DNA from: Chloroflexota bacterium
GTDB lineage: Bacteria; Chloroflexota; Dehalococcoidia; Lucifugimonadales; GCA-2722455
Assembly: GCA_002722455.1 (NCBI GenBank)
Contig: PBMB01000015.1
Coordinates: 40,500 to 104,499 of the forward strand
Length of the DNA: 64,000 bases
Reading direction: 5' to 3'
Positions within the stretch are counted from its first letter, which is position 1. Each line of letters opens with the position of its first letter. The notes beneath the pieces are model-generated. The model worked only from the letters and a program-made list of their open reading frames with translations. It did no database searches and was not told the DNA's origin. Shown one piece after another: positions 1 to 9,978 of this stretch. The position numbers and the translations under genes were made by a program.

Positions 1-233
1 AAACAGCCTGGCATTACTGGATCATCTTTAAAATGACATTCAAAGAACCATAAGTCAGAAGTAATATCAAATTCTGCTATTAATTGACCTTGACCATATG
101 AACCACCTTCTGGATCTATGGATATAATTCTATCAATCATTGACATGTTACCTGCTGGTAATTTTATTCTACCTTCAAAAAGCTTACCTTCACCACACTT
201 TATAATATCTTCTTTTGAGTATAATTCTTTCAT
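1..233 (-). CDS. fabA: FabA, 3-hydroxyacyl-ACP dehydratase (5' part, runs off the window start)
   Basis: The minus strand starting at 233 reads MKELYSKEDIIKCGEGKLFE and continues open to base 1, about 77 residues. It follows E. coli FabA closely: a PAGNMSMIDRI block matches PAPNMLMMDRV, and CHFKDDPVMPGC carries the active-site His and the DPVMPGC loop. FabA dehydrates and isomerises 3-hydroxydecanoyl-ACP in unsaturated fatty acid synthesis in the cytosol. An AGGA lies about 9 nt before the ATG. The upstream neighbour polA is divergent across 195 bp. FabA is unusual on a replicon of this kind, and an acyl carrier protein gene sits at 62982. The missing C-terminal half means integrity cannot be judged. 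Confidence 0.9.
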   Translation of the reverse strand, partial: MKELYSKEDIIKCGEGKLFEGRIKLPAGNMSMIDRIISIDPEGGSYGQGQLIAEFDITSDLWFFECHFKDDPVMPGC

Positions 234-379
234 TGATTCATTCCTGTTTTTTATTTTTTATTGATTATTGTTTCTTTACTCTAATTTTTAAAATAGAATA
301 AATATTCTACCATTATTTTTTTTTATTTCAATAGTATACAAATAAATCATTAATATTAGCTTTCAACTTCTTTTTGTGG

Positions 380-417
380 TATAATAAATCTTATCACAAA
401 ATTAAAATTAACAGGAG
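380..417 (+). promoter_or_regulatory. polA promoter -10 and ribosome binding site
   Basis: A perfect TATAAT at 380-385 is followed by AGGAG at 413-417, 11 nt before the polA ATG at 429. No good -35 hexamer is obvious. The divergent fabA gene must have its own promoter in the AT-rich 234-360 stretch. Confidence 0.55.
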
Positions 418-428
418 AAAATTTTAAA

Positions 429-3086
429 ATGTCAGAACCATTATTCATTATTATTGACGGTAATTCATTCATGCATCGTGCCTTTCACGGCATGCCACCA
501 TTTAAAAACAAAGAAGGTTTTCCTACACAAATTATCGCTGGTGTTTCGAATATGATTAATGGTCAGCTTACAAAACTAAAACCTGCAAAAGTGGTTGTTG
601 TATTTGATCATAAAGGAAAAACATTCAGACATGATATGTTTGAAGGATATAAAGGAGATCGCCCTAGTCTACCAGACGATTTTAGAGTTCAAATTGAACC
701 TTTAAAAGAGCTTATCGCTGCTTGGGGGCTACCAATGATGTCTATTCCTTATGTAGAAGCTGATGATTCGATGTCTACATTAGCAATTCAAGCTAAAGAA
801 GCAGGTTACAAAGTTGCAATGCTTACTTCTGATAAAGATATGTGCCAAATCGTTGATGAAGATATCGGTATTCTTGATACAAAAGATATTGAAAAAGGAA
901 ATGTAGTTCGACATATTGAAGGTGTTAAAGAAAAAATGAAGGTTTACCCAAATCAAATTGTTCCTTTCTTAGCTCTTGTTGGTGATAAAGCCGATTGTGT
1001 CCCTGGCGTTGAAGGTGTTGGTGAAGGAACTGCAGCTAAATGGTTAGCAGAATATAAAACATTAGAGAACCTTATTGCAAACAAAGAAAATATAAAAGGT
1101 AAAGTTGGTGCTAATTTTGTTAAAGCTGTTGAAGATGGATCTTTTCAACTAAGTATTGACCTAGTTACTATTAAAACTGATGTTGATTTAGGTCAAACCG
1201 TTGAAGAATTTCAAGCAGAACGTGATGACGAAAAATTGTTAGAGTTAGTTACTAAATATGAATTGCATGGTTTGAAAAAATCACTTGGTGTTGTCGATAC
1301 TAATGCTGAATCTGCTTCTAGCACTGTTGTTACTGACGAGAATAAAATTTTAGCTTTCCTTGAAGAAGTTAAGAAAGAAGATAATCTATTTATTGAACTA
1401 ATAAAACTTGACGGTAAAGACAAATTCTTAATGAGTTCTGAGAAAGTCGATTCTATTTTTCTTGTAGATGTAACAGAACATTTAAACACACTTACAGAAC
1501 TTGCTACCGATAATAAACATACTATTATTAGTCTAAAGGCAAAAAGTATTATTAATAAATTGTTTAATCTAACTAAAAATGAAAAATTGTTTTTCTGTAA
1601 GCTAGACGATATTCGAGTTTATGATTATGTTCATTTTACACAACGCTCAAAAGAAGCAACTCTTGAGCATTTAAACAATGATCATTCTAAATTTAATCTT
1701 AGTGAGCTTCGTGAGACCTACAAACTTAATGGTAAAACTCCTAAGTGGAATAAAATGACAGAAGAAGAAATTCTAGAAGTTCGTTCTGAAGAAGTCTCTA
1801 TTTCTAAATACATTTTTGAAAACAAAATTGAAGAAATTAACACAAATATTTCAAAAATGGACAACAAAATCCTTTCTGTTCTTAGTTACATGGAAACAAA
1901 TGGTGCGTTAATTCAACCCCATATCTTAAAAACAATTGGTGAAGAATTAAGTGAAATTTTAAGACAAAAAGAAGAAATCATTTATAAGATTGCAGGTGAA
2001 GAATTCTCAATTGCATCTCCAAAACAAGTTCAAGCAATTTTATTTGATAAACTTGGACTTCCTGCTAAAAAGAAAACAACAGCAGAGGACGCATTGCGTA
2101 AAGCTGTCGCTGCTTTAACAAAAAACAAAGACTTAGAGGAAGAAAAAAAAGAAGACTTAACAACAATCGTTAATGAAATACTAGAACATAGAAGCTTATC
2201 AAAAATTATTGGCACATATGTTGTAGGTCTTACAGAACGTATGACAAAAGACAATAAAGTTCATACTACATATCAATCAACGGTTACTTCAACTGGACGT
2301 TTTTCTTCTATTGACCCAAACCTACAAAATATTCCAATTCGTAACGAAGAAGGACGCAAAATCCGTAATGCGTTTATTGCAAAAAAAGGTTACAAAATTT
2401 TAGCTGTCGATTATTCTCAAATAGAACTGAGAATTCTTGCACATTTAGCAAATGACGAAGCCTTTATTCGTGCATTTAATAATGGAGAAGATATTCATAA
2501 ACAAACAGCAGCAGACATCTTGGGTATTGACATTAGTGAAGTTACTGATGATCAGCGTCGAATTGCAAAAGCTATCAACTTTGGTTTAATTTATGGAATG
2601 GGTGAAAAACGTCTAGCAGAAGACAATAATATAACTAGAAAAGAAGCAAAAGTATATTACAATGGTTTCTTTGATACTTACGTTAGTGTTAAGCCATATT
2701 TTGATGAAGAATTAGAAAGAGCAAAAGAGAATCTTTATATTAAAACTATTCTTGGTAGAAAATTATCTACAAAAGATGTAAACGCAAACAACTCAATGAT
2801 TCGTTCTCATGCTGAAAAAGCAGCTAAAAATGCTGGCATTCAAGGATCTGCTGCTGAAATTATTAAACTTGCCATGATTGATGTATTTGATTTTATTTTT
2901 AATGAAGCAAAAGAAGATGCTATCATGATTATGCAAGTACACGATGAATTGGTTTTTGAAGTTAAAGAAGATAAAGCAGAAGAATTAGCAGAAAGAATCA
3001 AATCAATTATGGAAAATGTTATTGAATTAAAAGTTCCACTTGTAGCAGAATACAAAATTGCAGATAACTGGAATGAAGCTCATTAA
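429..3086 (+). CDS. polA: DNA polymerase I (FEN + inactive 3'-5' exo + family A polymerase)
   Basis: 885 residues, near the usual length of bacterial Pol I. The N-terminal 5'-3' exonuclease (FEN) domain spans about 1-290 (IIIDGNSFMHRAFHG, and VEADD and TSDKDM acidic motifs). The middle 3'-5' exonuclease region (about 310-480) has lost the DxE motif (FIELIK stands where DTET is expected) and the last Asp, so proofreading is probably absent. The polymerase domain is intact: motif A LAVDYSQIELRIL, motif B RRIAKAINFGLIYG, motif C MQVHDELVFEV. It should fill gaps and remove RNA primers. A second replicative polymerase is encoded convergently at 4322-9145. A strong terminator follows. Identification is certain from sequence; chromosomal versus mobile origin is not. 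Confidence 0.97.
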   Translation: MSEPLFIIIDGNSFMHRAFHGMPPFKNKEGFPTQIIAGVSNMINGQLTKLKPAKVVVVFDHKGKTFRHDMFEGYKGDRPSLPDDFRVQIEPLKELIAAWGLPMMSIPYVEADDSMSTLAIQAKEAGYKVAMLTSDKDMCQIVDEDIGILDTKDIEKGNVVRHIEGVKEKMKVYPNQIVPFLALVGDKADCVPGVEGVGEGTAAKWLAEYKTLENLIANKENIKGKVGANFVKAVEDGSFQLSIDLVTIKTDVDLGQTVEEFQAERDDEKLLELVTKYELHGLKKSLGVVDTNAESASSTVVTDENKILAFLEEVKKEDNLFIELIKLDGKDKFLMSSEKVDSIFLVDVTEHLNTLTELATDNKHTIISLKAKSIINKLFNLTKNEKLFFCKLDDIRVYDYVHFTQRSKEATLEHLNNDHSKFNLSELRETYKLNGKTPKWNKMTEEEILEVRSEEVSISKYIFENKIEEINTNISKMDNKILSVLSYMETNGALIQPHILKTIGEELSEILRQKEEIIYKIAGEEFSIASPKQVQAILFDKLGLPAKKKTTAEDALRKAVAALTKNKDLEEEKKEDLTTIVNEILEHRSLSKIIGTYVVGLTERMTKDNKVHTTYQSTVTSTGRFSSIDPNLQNIPIRNEEGRKIRNAFIAKKGYKILAVDYSQIELRILAHLANDEAFIRAFNNGEDIHKQTAADILGIDISEVTDDQRRIAKAINFGLIYGMGEKRLAEDNNITRKEAKVYYNGFFDTYVSVKPYFDEELERAKENLYIKTILGRKLSTKDVNANNSMIRSHAEKAAKNAGIQGSAAEIIKLAMIDVFDFIFNEAKEDAIMIMQVHDELVFEVKEDKAEELAERIKSIMENVIELKVPLVAEYKIADNWNEAH

Positions 3087-3102
3087 TATAATTTAATATT
3101 TA

Positions 3103-3134
3103 AAACCGAATCTTGTAAAAGCTTCGGTTTTTTT
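3103..3134 (+). terminator. Rho-independent terminator after polA
   Basis: AAACCGAA at 3103-3110 pairs with TTCGGTTT at 3123-3130, followed by a T run. A TATAAT-like promoter for the next gene begins just after it. Confidence 0.85.
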
Positions 3135-3172
3135 GTATAATATAACTTTATTTTATTGGGATAAAAAAAAGA

Positions 3173-4174
3173 ATGAATTATGAAGATTTTAAAAATATAT
3201 TAGGGGAACACAAAACAAGTTTTATAGATAATTCCAGTCTATTTTCTGTGAAAAGTCGCTGTCGTAAAAATGGTCTTTATGATAACAATAAAATTATTGA
3301 TTTTGTTAAAAAACATAATGATGAAATAGATGATAAAGAGTTGTTTGTTCATAATCTTAATGTTTCCGAAGATTATGATAAATTTATTACTACACCTGCT
3401 TTTAGTAGGTTTATACATACGAGGTATATCGAATCTTTTGTCTTAAATAAATTCGAATGTTTATTTGATTTAAAAGCAAAGGCGTTTGAAACCAAAATGA
3501 AAGAGATGTTTTATGATCATGTTTATAAAAATGTATTCATTTTTGATAAAGAAAACAAAATTATTAAAGAAAAAGATTTACGTTTTTTAGAAAAGAAAGA
3601 TTTTGAAAACATTGTGATACATTTATGCAAACCAAATGATTTGGTTTTTTATGATTTAAATAAAAAATACCCACACAGTTGTAATTCTGCTGTTTTTGAT
3701 ATTCTTTGCGACATTACAAATCAATTTCCTGTTAAAGAATATTCGTTTTTGTTTAAAGAAAAAGTTTTTTATAATATTTCGAGTGATTTTTGTGATTTTT
3801 TTATTGAGGAAGTGCTAGATTTTCAACAAAGAGACATCTTTTTTAAACAAGGTCAAAAAGATTTTCAAATTAATGCTATTTGCCAACAATATAAAATACC
3901 AAACTTAACATTTGAAAATCAGGAAAAATTACGAAAAGAAAATAGTAAAATGTGTGATAATTATTTTAATAAATTTTATGATTTAGATATAGAAATTTGT
4001 TTTTCTAGATTTGTTTTTGATAAAATAAAAAATATGTTTGATAAATATGATTGTAAAATTAATTTAAGCTATGAGGAAATTTATGCAGCTTATTTTAAAA
4101 AAATTAAAGATTTCGAAGATAAAGAAATATATTTTAGTTTAAATTTAATCAATGAAAAAAAATTTAAATGGTAA
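3173..4174 (+). CDS. Unknown protein, 333 aa
   Basis: Not recognised. The gene has its own TATAAT-like box at about 3136-3141, only some 35 nt before the ATG, so the 5' leader must be very short, and no clear Shine-Dalgarno is present. The product is cytosolic by appearance (no signal peptide or membrane segment), rich in Phe, Lys and Asp, with scattered cysteines that do not form a zinc motif. It lies between the two DNA polymerase genes, convergent with dnaE, and has its own terminator at 4190-4213. Codon use is extreme A/T. No function is inferred. Confidence 0.75.
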   Translation: MNYEDFKNILGEHKTSFIDNSSLFSVKSRCRKNGLYDNNKIIDFVKKHNDEIDDKELFVHNLNVSEDYDKFITTPAFSRFIHTRYIESFVLNKFECLFDLKAKAFETKMKEMFYDHVYKNVFIFDKENKIIKEKDLRFLEKKDFENIVIHLCKPNDLVFYDLNKKYPHSCNSAVFDILCDITNQFPVKEYSFLFKEKVFYNISSDFCDFFIEEVLDFQQRDIFFKQGQKDFQINAICQQYKIPNLTFENQEKLRKENSKMCDNYFNKFYDLDIEICFSRFVFDKIKNMFDKYDCKINLSYEEIYAAYFKKIKDFEDKEIYFSLNLINEKKFKW

Positions 4175-4189
4175 GTTTCTTATTAAATT

Positions 4190-4213
4190 AAGTCCTTACA
4201 TACGGGCTTTTTT
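4190..4213 (+). terminator. Terminator after the 333-aa gene
   Basis: AAGTCC (4190-4195) pairs with GGGCTT (4204-4209), one G-U pair, followed by T5. Confidence 0.75.
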
Positions 4214-4287
4214 GTCTTATAATAAGGAAACCAAACAATTCATCCTCAACCTGAAGGACTAGGCGTTCTTGTTATTCATCGGTAAAG

Positions 4288-4317
4288 AAAAACCTTCCAT
4301 TCGGAAGGCTTTTTTTA
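4288..4317. terminator. Bidirectional terminator between a plus-strand leader and dnaE
   Basis: CCTTCC (4293-4298) pairs with GGAAGG (4303-4308), flanked by an A run on the left and a T run on the right, so it can end transcripts on both strands. On the minus strand it ends dnaE, whose stop is 4322. On the plus strand it would end anything started at the TATAAT at 4218-4223. Confidence 0.8.
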
Positions 4318-4321
4318 TTTT

Positions 4322-7300
4322 TTATCTTCTGTAACCAGTATTTCTGTTTTTAGGTGATTTATCTTCTGATATGACTACATTTATATCATATTTAGGAACC
4401 TGTGCATTGTAAACTTTGATTTTCATTTCTCCATCTTTATCTAAGTAGAAACCAATATCTAACCCTACAACATCACCTTCTGTTAACCCTTTACCGTTAA
4501 CTTCTTTTAATTGACCACCTAGTCTATTAAATCCATCACCAGGAAAGAAAAATGTTTCAGTCGCACTACCGTCACTTCCTTCAACAAGAGAAAAAGTATT
4601 ACCTTTAACTGTTTTTCTATTTGCTAAAATATCACCAACCATACACGCAATATTCACTCTTTTTGCGACATTTTTATTATCTGCCATAATTCCAACAATA
4701 TCTGAAATCAACACCTGTTGATATTCTGAAGTTTTTTCAATTTTAGCTCTTTGACCACCTAAATCCAAAGGGTGTCCAGTTACATAACTTGAAAGCAATT
4801 CTTTTTCATTATTCAATGAGTCAAGAATTATCTTATCTTTGTTAGCTAAAAACTCTTTTGTTTTTTCTTCATAAGCTTTAACTAGATTTTCTCTATGTGT
4901 CTCAATAGCTTCTGGTTTCTTTAAGCGTTTCTTACCAGCGTCACTTTTCATTTCACTTCCAAAAACTTCTAGTTCACTTAATACTAAGTTTCTTTTGAAT
5001 ATCTTTTTCTCTAAAACGCTCATTCCTTTCAATGCTTCTGCTACTGAATTTGGAAGTTGAGCTGTCATAGGTAAAGTATCCATACAACCAGATTTAATTA
5101 ATTTTTCTGTTGTTGTAAAGCTTACTGTTCTTGAAGTAAAATCTAACAAATTTTTAAACGGTTTTTCTTCTCTTTCTCTAAGAACCGTTTCTTTATCTCT
5201 TGCTGTGAAACCAGCTATTGCATCAAAACCATATAGGATTGCTGTTGTTTCACCTGCCATAAATCTGTTTTCACTTTTATTTATTTGTGGAGAGAATAAT
5301 GTTAAACCAAGCTCTTTCATAGACTCAATATCTTTTGCTATTTTTTTCTTATATTCATTTTCATTTGCGTCAATACTTAATACAGCAGCCATATACTCTG
5401 TAGGGTAATGTCTTCTTAAAAATGCTGTCTTATAACATAGTAAAGCATAAGATATTGCATGTGACTTGTTAAAACCATAACCAGAGAATTTTTCAATATT
5501 GTCAAAAATATCTTCAGCTAACTCTTGCGGGACGTTGTTTTTAACAGCACCCTCTACAAATTTTGAGGTTTCTGCTTCCATAACTTCTTTCTTCTTCTTA
5601 CCCATTGCTTTTCTTAATTTATCTGCACCACCCATCGTATAACCTGACATTTCACGAGCAATTGCCATGATTTGTTCTTGATAAATCATAGAACCATGTG
5701 TTTCGTCTAATAAATGATCTATTGAAGGGTGATAAAAATGCCTTTCTTTCGGATCAAATTTAGCAGCAGCAAAATCTTCTGGCATTCCTGCTTGTAAAGG
5801 ACCAGGACGACCAAGAGATATAATTGCTGTAATTTCATTTATATCAACAGGCTTAATTAACTTTAATAGACCTTTAAACATATTAGATTCAATCTGGAAT
5901 ACGTTTGTTGATTTACCTTCTTGAAGCATTTCATATGTATCCGCATCTTTATAGCTAAAATTATCATAGTTATAAGAAAGACCGTCCATTGTTATATTAT
6001 GCTTGGCTAATTCTTCCATTCCTTTTAATTCAATGATATTTTCAAGAGTTTTATCTACTTTTGCTAAGTTACCTAATGCAAGCAAATCGAATTTCACCGC
6101 ACCAGCAGATTCAATATCATTTTTATCAAATTGAACAACTGGAATACCATTTGAATAAGTAATTGGAGCTTGTGAAATAAGATTACCAACAACAATACCA
6201 CCTGCGTGTTTACCTATTGAAGTTTGACGACCACCGTTCTTTTCAAGCTTCATGGCTATATCAATAATACGTCTTGTTCTCACTTCTGTGTCATATCTGT
6301 AAGCCAATTCTTCATTTTCTTCCAATTCTTTCGCAAGAGTAGTTCCTGGTTCATTTGATATGGTTTTAGCTAATTGATTATACCAACTTTGAGTAAGACC
6401 AAGAGATTTACCTAAGTAATTAATTGTGTTTTTCGCTGAAAAAGTACCTTTTGTCATTATGTAAGCAGCACCTTCATAACCTTCACCTGCGTCTGAATAT
6501 TCTTCACGTAAATAGTTTAAGACTTTTTCACGACCAGAAGCGTCAATATCTGTATCGATATCTGGCATTTCTTTACGTTCAGGGTTTAAGAATCTCTCAA
6601 AAATTAGACCGTGTTCAATTGGATCTACATCTGTAATTCCCAAACTATATACAACTAATGAACCAGCAGCAGAACCACGACCAGCACCTACTGATATACC
6701 TTCTCTTTTACAGAATTGAACCATTTGCTGTTTAATTAAGAAGTAACCAGGGAAATCCATATCAATAATAACACCTAATTCGTAATCAATTCTTTCTTTG
6801 TATTTTTCTTTAAATGATTCGAAATCACCTTCTTTTACTTCACCTTCTTCTAATGCTCTCGCAAAAGCAGGTCTTACTTTTTTCTCTAAACCTTCATAAG
6901 ACCTTGCTCTTAATTCTTCGGCTTGGCTTCTTCCTTCTTTTGTTTTAAATTGTGGAAGTGTTGGAATATGAAGAGTTGGACTTAATGTATTGCTTTCAAT
7001 TATTTTTGCGGCATTATTCATTAATGCTTTATTATTCGCAAATATAGTATTTAATTCTTCACTGCTTTTTAGATATTCTTCTTCTGTTCTGTTTACTGAA
7101 AAAGAGAAATCGACACTATATTTATCCAGTAAAATAGCGTATTTATGCAAGTGTGCTTCAAAGTCAGATTTTTCAGCAAAAGACGCTGTTTGAGTTGCAA
7201 CCATTGGAATACTAAAGTCAGAAGAAAGTTTTGAAACAACTTCATTGTTTTTAGTTTGTAAACTCATTCTCTTATCATTTCTTCTATCTTCTCTTGTCGA

Positions 7301-9145
7301 TAATTGCAATTGAATTTTATCCAAACCTAATGATTGTTGTAGTGTTTTAATTACACCTTCTGGCATTGTTTTATAACCAGATTTTAATGCTCTATCAAGT
7401 ATGTCATTTTCAGAACCTAAAAGAACAGACAAACCTTCCATATTATCTTTAATTTGTTTTAAATTTAGAACTGGTTGCTCACCTTTTGACCTTTCTTTAC
7501 CAGGTGCTAAATAATATTGACCTTCTTTGTTTGCAATTGTGATTAGTTTTTTAAGATTTTCATAGCCTTCATTATCATTTGCATAAAGAACTAAATCAGA
7601 GTGACCAACTATTCTGTCAAAACCTTCAAATGCTAGAATAGAAGGTGAAGATTTTATAATATCCACATAAGGTTCTATTTTCGCTTTTTTATCTACTTTT
7701 AAAGAAGGGATATCTGAAACTAATTCTTCTATCTTTCCTAGCAATGCTTTATTTGGTTTTTTACCTTCACTTAGCGTTTGTTCAATACGTTGAATAGAAG
7801 ATATAACTGCACCCCATTTTACTGGATCATCTGCACCCATTTCTACCAATGATTCAAAATCTAATGTTCCTTCTTCATTTCCAAGAGCCATATTAATGAA
7901 TTTCATAGTTAGACCTTTCATAAAAGGACCTTCTACTTTTTCTGGCGTAAATATATTATAAACGTCAAAACCAGTTTCTACTTTAAATGTTGTTCCAATT
8001 ATAGGCTTAATATTAGCAGCCGTACATTCTTCATAAAACTCAACGAAACGTGATAGAGAAACAACGTCAGCCATTAACAAGTTTTTCAAGCCATTTTCTT
8101 TCGCTCTTTGAACATATTCTTTCACTGTTCCTGTTCCTTCATTGAAAGAAGCGTCTGTTTTCACTATATTTATAACAGAAGCATTTTCGTTTAATGATTC
8201 TACGTTTGATACTGCATTAAGTGAATACTGTGGTAATTCTTTTATTTTAGCTGTTGCTTCTGTATTAAATTTAACTTTATTTCTAATTGCTTTATATTTT
8301 TTTGTTTTAATTAATTTGTTATAAGCATCTTTTAAGATTTCCGAATCTAACATTGCTCCGTGAACTTCTGCACGAGTATCAGTATTTACATTTAAAACAG
8401 CAGCTAAATAATCAAGAGAGTAAGCTGGTGATATTCCATTTCTTTCACCTAGTTTCTCCAAATCCTTCTTTTTAAACATTTTTCTCATTAATCTGATAGT
8501 ATCAATAGAACTACCTAACAATGATTCAAAACGTCTTGACACAACAACATTTGGATCATAGTTGTCGATATATTTAATTTCTTCTGTTAACATTTTATCG
8601 TCAAAAGCAATACCGTTATGAGAAACAAAATGAGCATTTGCCTTAAATTCTGCTTGTTTATCAAAACATAAAAATCTTTCCATAAATGGTTTCATTTCTT
8701 TAAATGTTGGTGCAGGTTTTGTTAATTTAATACCATTAAGAGAATCTTTTCCTTCTAAAAAGGCATTTGTTATACCATGAACTTCTAGTGCTTTTGGGTC
8801 ACAATCGTTTCTAGAACGAGTTTTTCTTCTTAAATCTTCTGATTCTGCGAATGGGTTTATATATTCTTGGAATGAAACTGGCAATTCATTTCCATTTTCA
8901 TCTTTAATTGTCAATTGTTGCATTTCTTCATTTTCATCTAAATAAAAAACTGTAAATGCTACTTCTAGAATTCTATCTCTACCTTTATCACCCTTTGGAT
9001 AAGGGTTTAATCCCGTTGTTTCTGTGTCATAAAAGAAGAATACGTCGATACCTTTACCTAGTGTTTCTAATATCTTATCTCTTTTTACTTCTAATAGAGC
9101 CTCATTGTTTAAACATAATACCTTATTGTTTGATACATTTTCCAT
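4322..9145 (-). CDS. dnaE: DnaQ-DnaE fusion: replicative DNA polymerase III alpha with built-in proofreader
   Basis: 1607 residues against about 1160 for ordinary DnaE. Residues about 35-290 are a DnaQ-type 3'-5' exonuclease with all motifs: YDTETTG, DPKALEVHGIT, SHNGIAFDD, HGAMLDSEIL. Then comes a PHP domain (about 320-400, continuing near 690) whose metal ligands are lost: KTDAS stands for HSxYS and MADVV for ITDHG. A roughly 290-residue insertion splits it. The polymerase core is intact: GAGRGSAAGSLVVYSLG, the catalytic PDIDTDID, GRPGPLQAGMP, YQEQIMAIAREMSGYTMGGAD and FNKSHAISYALLCYKTAF. A C-terminal OB fold is near 1500-1590. Proofreading is thus carried in cis by DnaQ rather than by a separate epsilon subunit. 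The gene is a single transcription unit. Confidence 0.95.
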   Translation of the reverse strand: MENVSNNKVLCLNNEALLEVKRDKILETLGKGIDVFFFYDTETTGLNPYPKGDKGRDRILEVAFTVFYLDENEEMQQLTIKDENGNELPVSFQEYINPFAESEDLRRKTRSRNDCDPKALEVHGITNAFLEGKDSLNGIKLTKPAPTFKEMKPFMERFLCFDKQAEFKANAHFVSHNGIAFDDKMLTEEIKYIDNYDPNVVVSRRFESLLGSSIDTIRLMRKMFKKKDLEKLGERNGISPAYSLDYLAAVLNVNTDTRAEVHGAMLDSEILKDAYNKLIKTKKYKAIRNKVKFNTEATAKIKELPQYSLNAVSNVESLNENASVINIVKTDASFNEGTGTVKEYVQRAKENGLKNLLMADVVSLSRFVEFYEECTAANIKPIIGTTFKVETGFDVYNIFTPEKVEGPFMKGLTMKFINMALGNEEGTLDFESLVEMGADDPVKWGAVISSIQRIEQTLSEGKKPNKALLGKIEELVSDIPSLKVDKKAKIEPYVDIIKSSPSILAFEGFDRIVGHSDLVLYANDNEGYENLKKLITIANKEGQYYLAPGKERSKGEQPVLNLKQIKDNMEGLSVLLGSENDILDRALKSGYKTMPEGVIKTLQQSLGLDKIQLQLSTREDRRNDKRMSLQTKNNEVVSKLSSDFSIPMVATQTASFAEKSDFEAHLHKYAILLDKYSVDFSFSVNRTEEEYLKSSEELNTIFANNKALMNNAAKIIESNTLSPTLHIPTLPQFKTKEGRSQAEELRARSYEGLEKKVRPAFARALEEGEVKEGDFESFKEKYKERIDYELGVIIDMDFPGYFLIKQQMVQFCKREGISVGAGRGSAAGSLVVYSLGITDVDPIEHGLIFERFLNPERKEMPDIDTDIDASGREKVLNYLREEYSDAGEGYEGAAYIMTKGTFSAKNTINYLGKSLGLTQSWYNQLAKTISNEPGTTLAKELEENEELAYRYDTEVRTRRIIDIAMKLEKNGGRQTSIGKHAGGIVVGNLISQAPITYSNGIPVVQFDKNDIESAGAVKFDLLALGNLAKVDKTLENIIELKGMEELAKHNITMDGLSYNYDNFSYKDADTYEMLQEGKSTNVFQIESNMFKGLLKLIKPVDINEITAIISLGRPGPLQAGMPEDFAAAKFDPKERHFYHPSIDHLLDETHGSMIYQEQIMAIAREMSGYTMGGADKLRKAMGKKKKEVMEAETSKFVEGAVKNNVPQELAEDIFDNIEKFSGYGFNKSHAISYALLCYKTAFLRRHYPTEYMAAVLSIDANENEYKKKIAKDIESMKELGLTLFSPQINKSENRFMAGETTAILYGFDAIAGFTARDKETVLREREEKPFKNLLDFTSRTVSFTTTEKLIKSGCMDTLPMTAQLPNSVAEALKGMSVLEKKIFKRNLVLSELEVFGSEMKSDAGKKRLKKPEAIETHRENLVKAYEEKTKEFLANKDKIILDSLNNEKELLSSYVTGHPLDLGGQRAKIEKTSEYQQVLISDIVGIMADNKNVAKRVNIACMVGDILANRKTVKGNTFSLVEGSDGSATETFFFPGDGFNRLGGQLKEVNGKGLTEGDVVGLDIGFYLDKDGEMKIKVYNAQVPKYDINVVISEDKSPKNRNTGYRR

Positions 9146-9246
9146 TTTATTATCTCTCGAATTGATTATTTTCCTTTATTACATTATATCATAAATATAA
9201 ATTAAAAAAAGAAAGTATGTTAAAATAAAAATGCTTTTTTTTATAT

Positions 9247-9978
9247 TTAAATTGTCTGTTGTCTCAATATTCCTAGTTTATAAACAAAACGATAATTATT
9301 CCCTATATCATTTTTGTTTATTCCTATATATTCCATTGAAGTTATTAAGCTTTTTAATGATAAAGATTTAAATGCTCTTTTTATTGTTCTAATTGTCTTT
9401 TTTCTATGCAAGAAGCAGTCTAAATCCAAATATTTTGAAATGCTTTTTAATGTAAAGAATCTTTGATTTGTATCTCGCATATCATAGGAAATTATCTTTA
9501 AAAACAGTTTTTTTGCTTTAACCCCTCTTGTTTTTGTAATATTATATAAATTAAAAGATACTGTATTTTTTTCTAATAATTTTAAGTATTTTTTTGAAAA
9601 CGATATTTCAACCTTTGTTGTATCAACCTTAAATATATTGAAGAAAACCTTTTCAGAATTGTTTTTTAACTTGTTAAAAAACTTTAGAACGACTTCATCC
9701 AAATATTCTTTTTTATCCGAATGACATTTTTTTCTAAGGAAATTTCTTAATGTCGAATACTTTATTGTGATCGAGTCACCTTTTACAAAGTTATTGTTTT
9801 TTTCATTTAATAGTAATGTCGATATGAAACAAAATAGTGGTAATTCATTCCTTACGTCGAAATTTTCTATAAAATAGTCATTTTTTAACAATTTTCTTGG
9901 TAAAATAGTCACAAATTCATCAATATTAATCGGTAAAAAATGATATGACGAATATTGCTTTTGATTAGATGACATCAA
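9247..9978 (-). CDS. Rep-like winged-helix protein, possible replication initiator
   Basis: 243 residues. The layout recalls plasmid initiators with two winged helices (Rep_3 / RepA type). A first unit has DSITIKYSTLRNFLRKK. Then VEISFSKKYLKLLEK and a helix FNLYNITKTRGVKAKKLFLK stand where these families have a line ending in SxRLYELL. A second unit FFTLKSISKYLDLD follows, then a Lys/Arg-rich helix IRTIKRAFKSLSLKSLI. There is no obvious catalytic motif. The gene lies immediately downstream on the minus strand of an A/T-rich stretch with repeated T8AATTTATTT blocks, a setting typical of a Rep gene and its origin. This is inference from pattern only; a phage DNA-binding protein is the alternative. 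Confidence 0.5.
   Translation of the reverse strand: MMSSNQKQYSSYHFLPINIDEFVTILPRKLLKNDYFIENFDVRNELPLFCFISTLLLNEKNNNFVKGDSITIKYSTLRNFLRKKCHSDKKEYLDEVVLKFFNKLKNNSEKVFFNIFKVDTTKVEISFSKKYLKLLEKNTVSFNLYNITKTRGVKAKKLFLKIISYDMRDTNQRFFTLKSISKYLDLDCFLHRKKTIRTIKRAFKSLSLKSLITSMEYIGINKNDIGNNYRFVYKLGILRQQTI

Noticed and set aside
4218..4317. A small RNA of about 90 nt between the 333-aa gene and dnaE
   Set aside because: A TATAAT and a terminator are present, but the terminator is needed for dnaE and no internal structure is convincing; kept only as a terminator.
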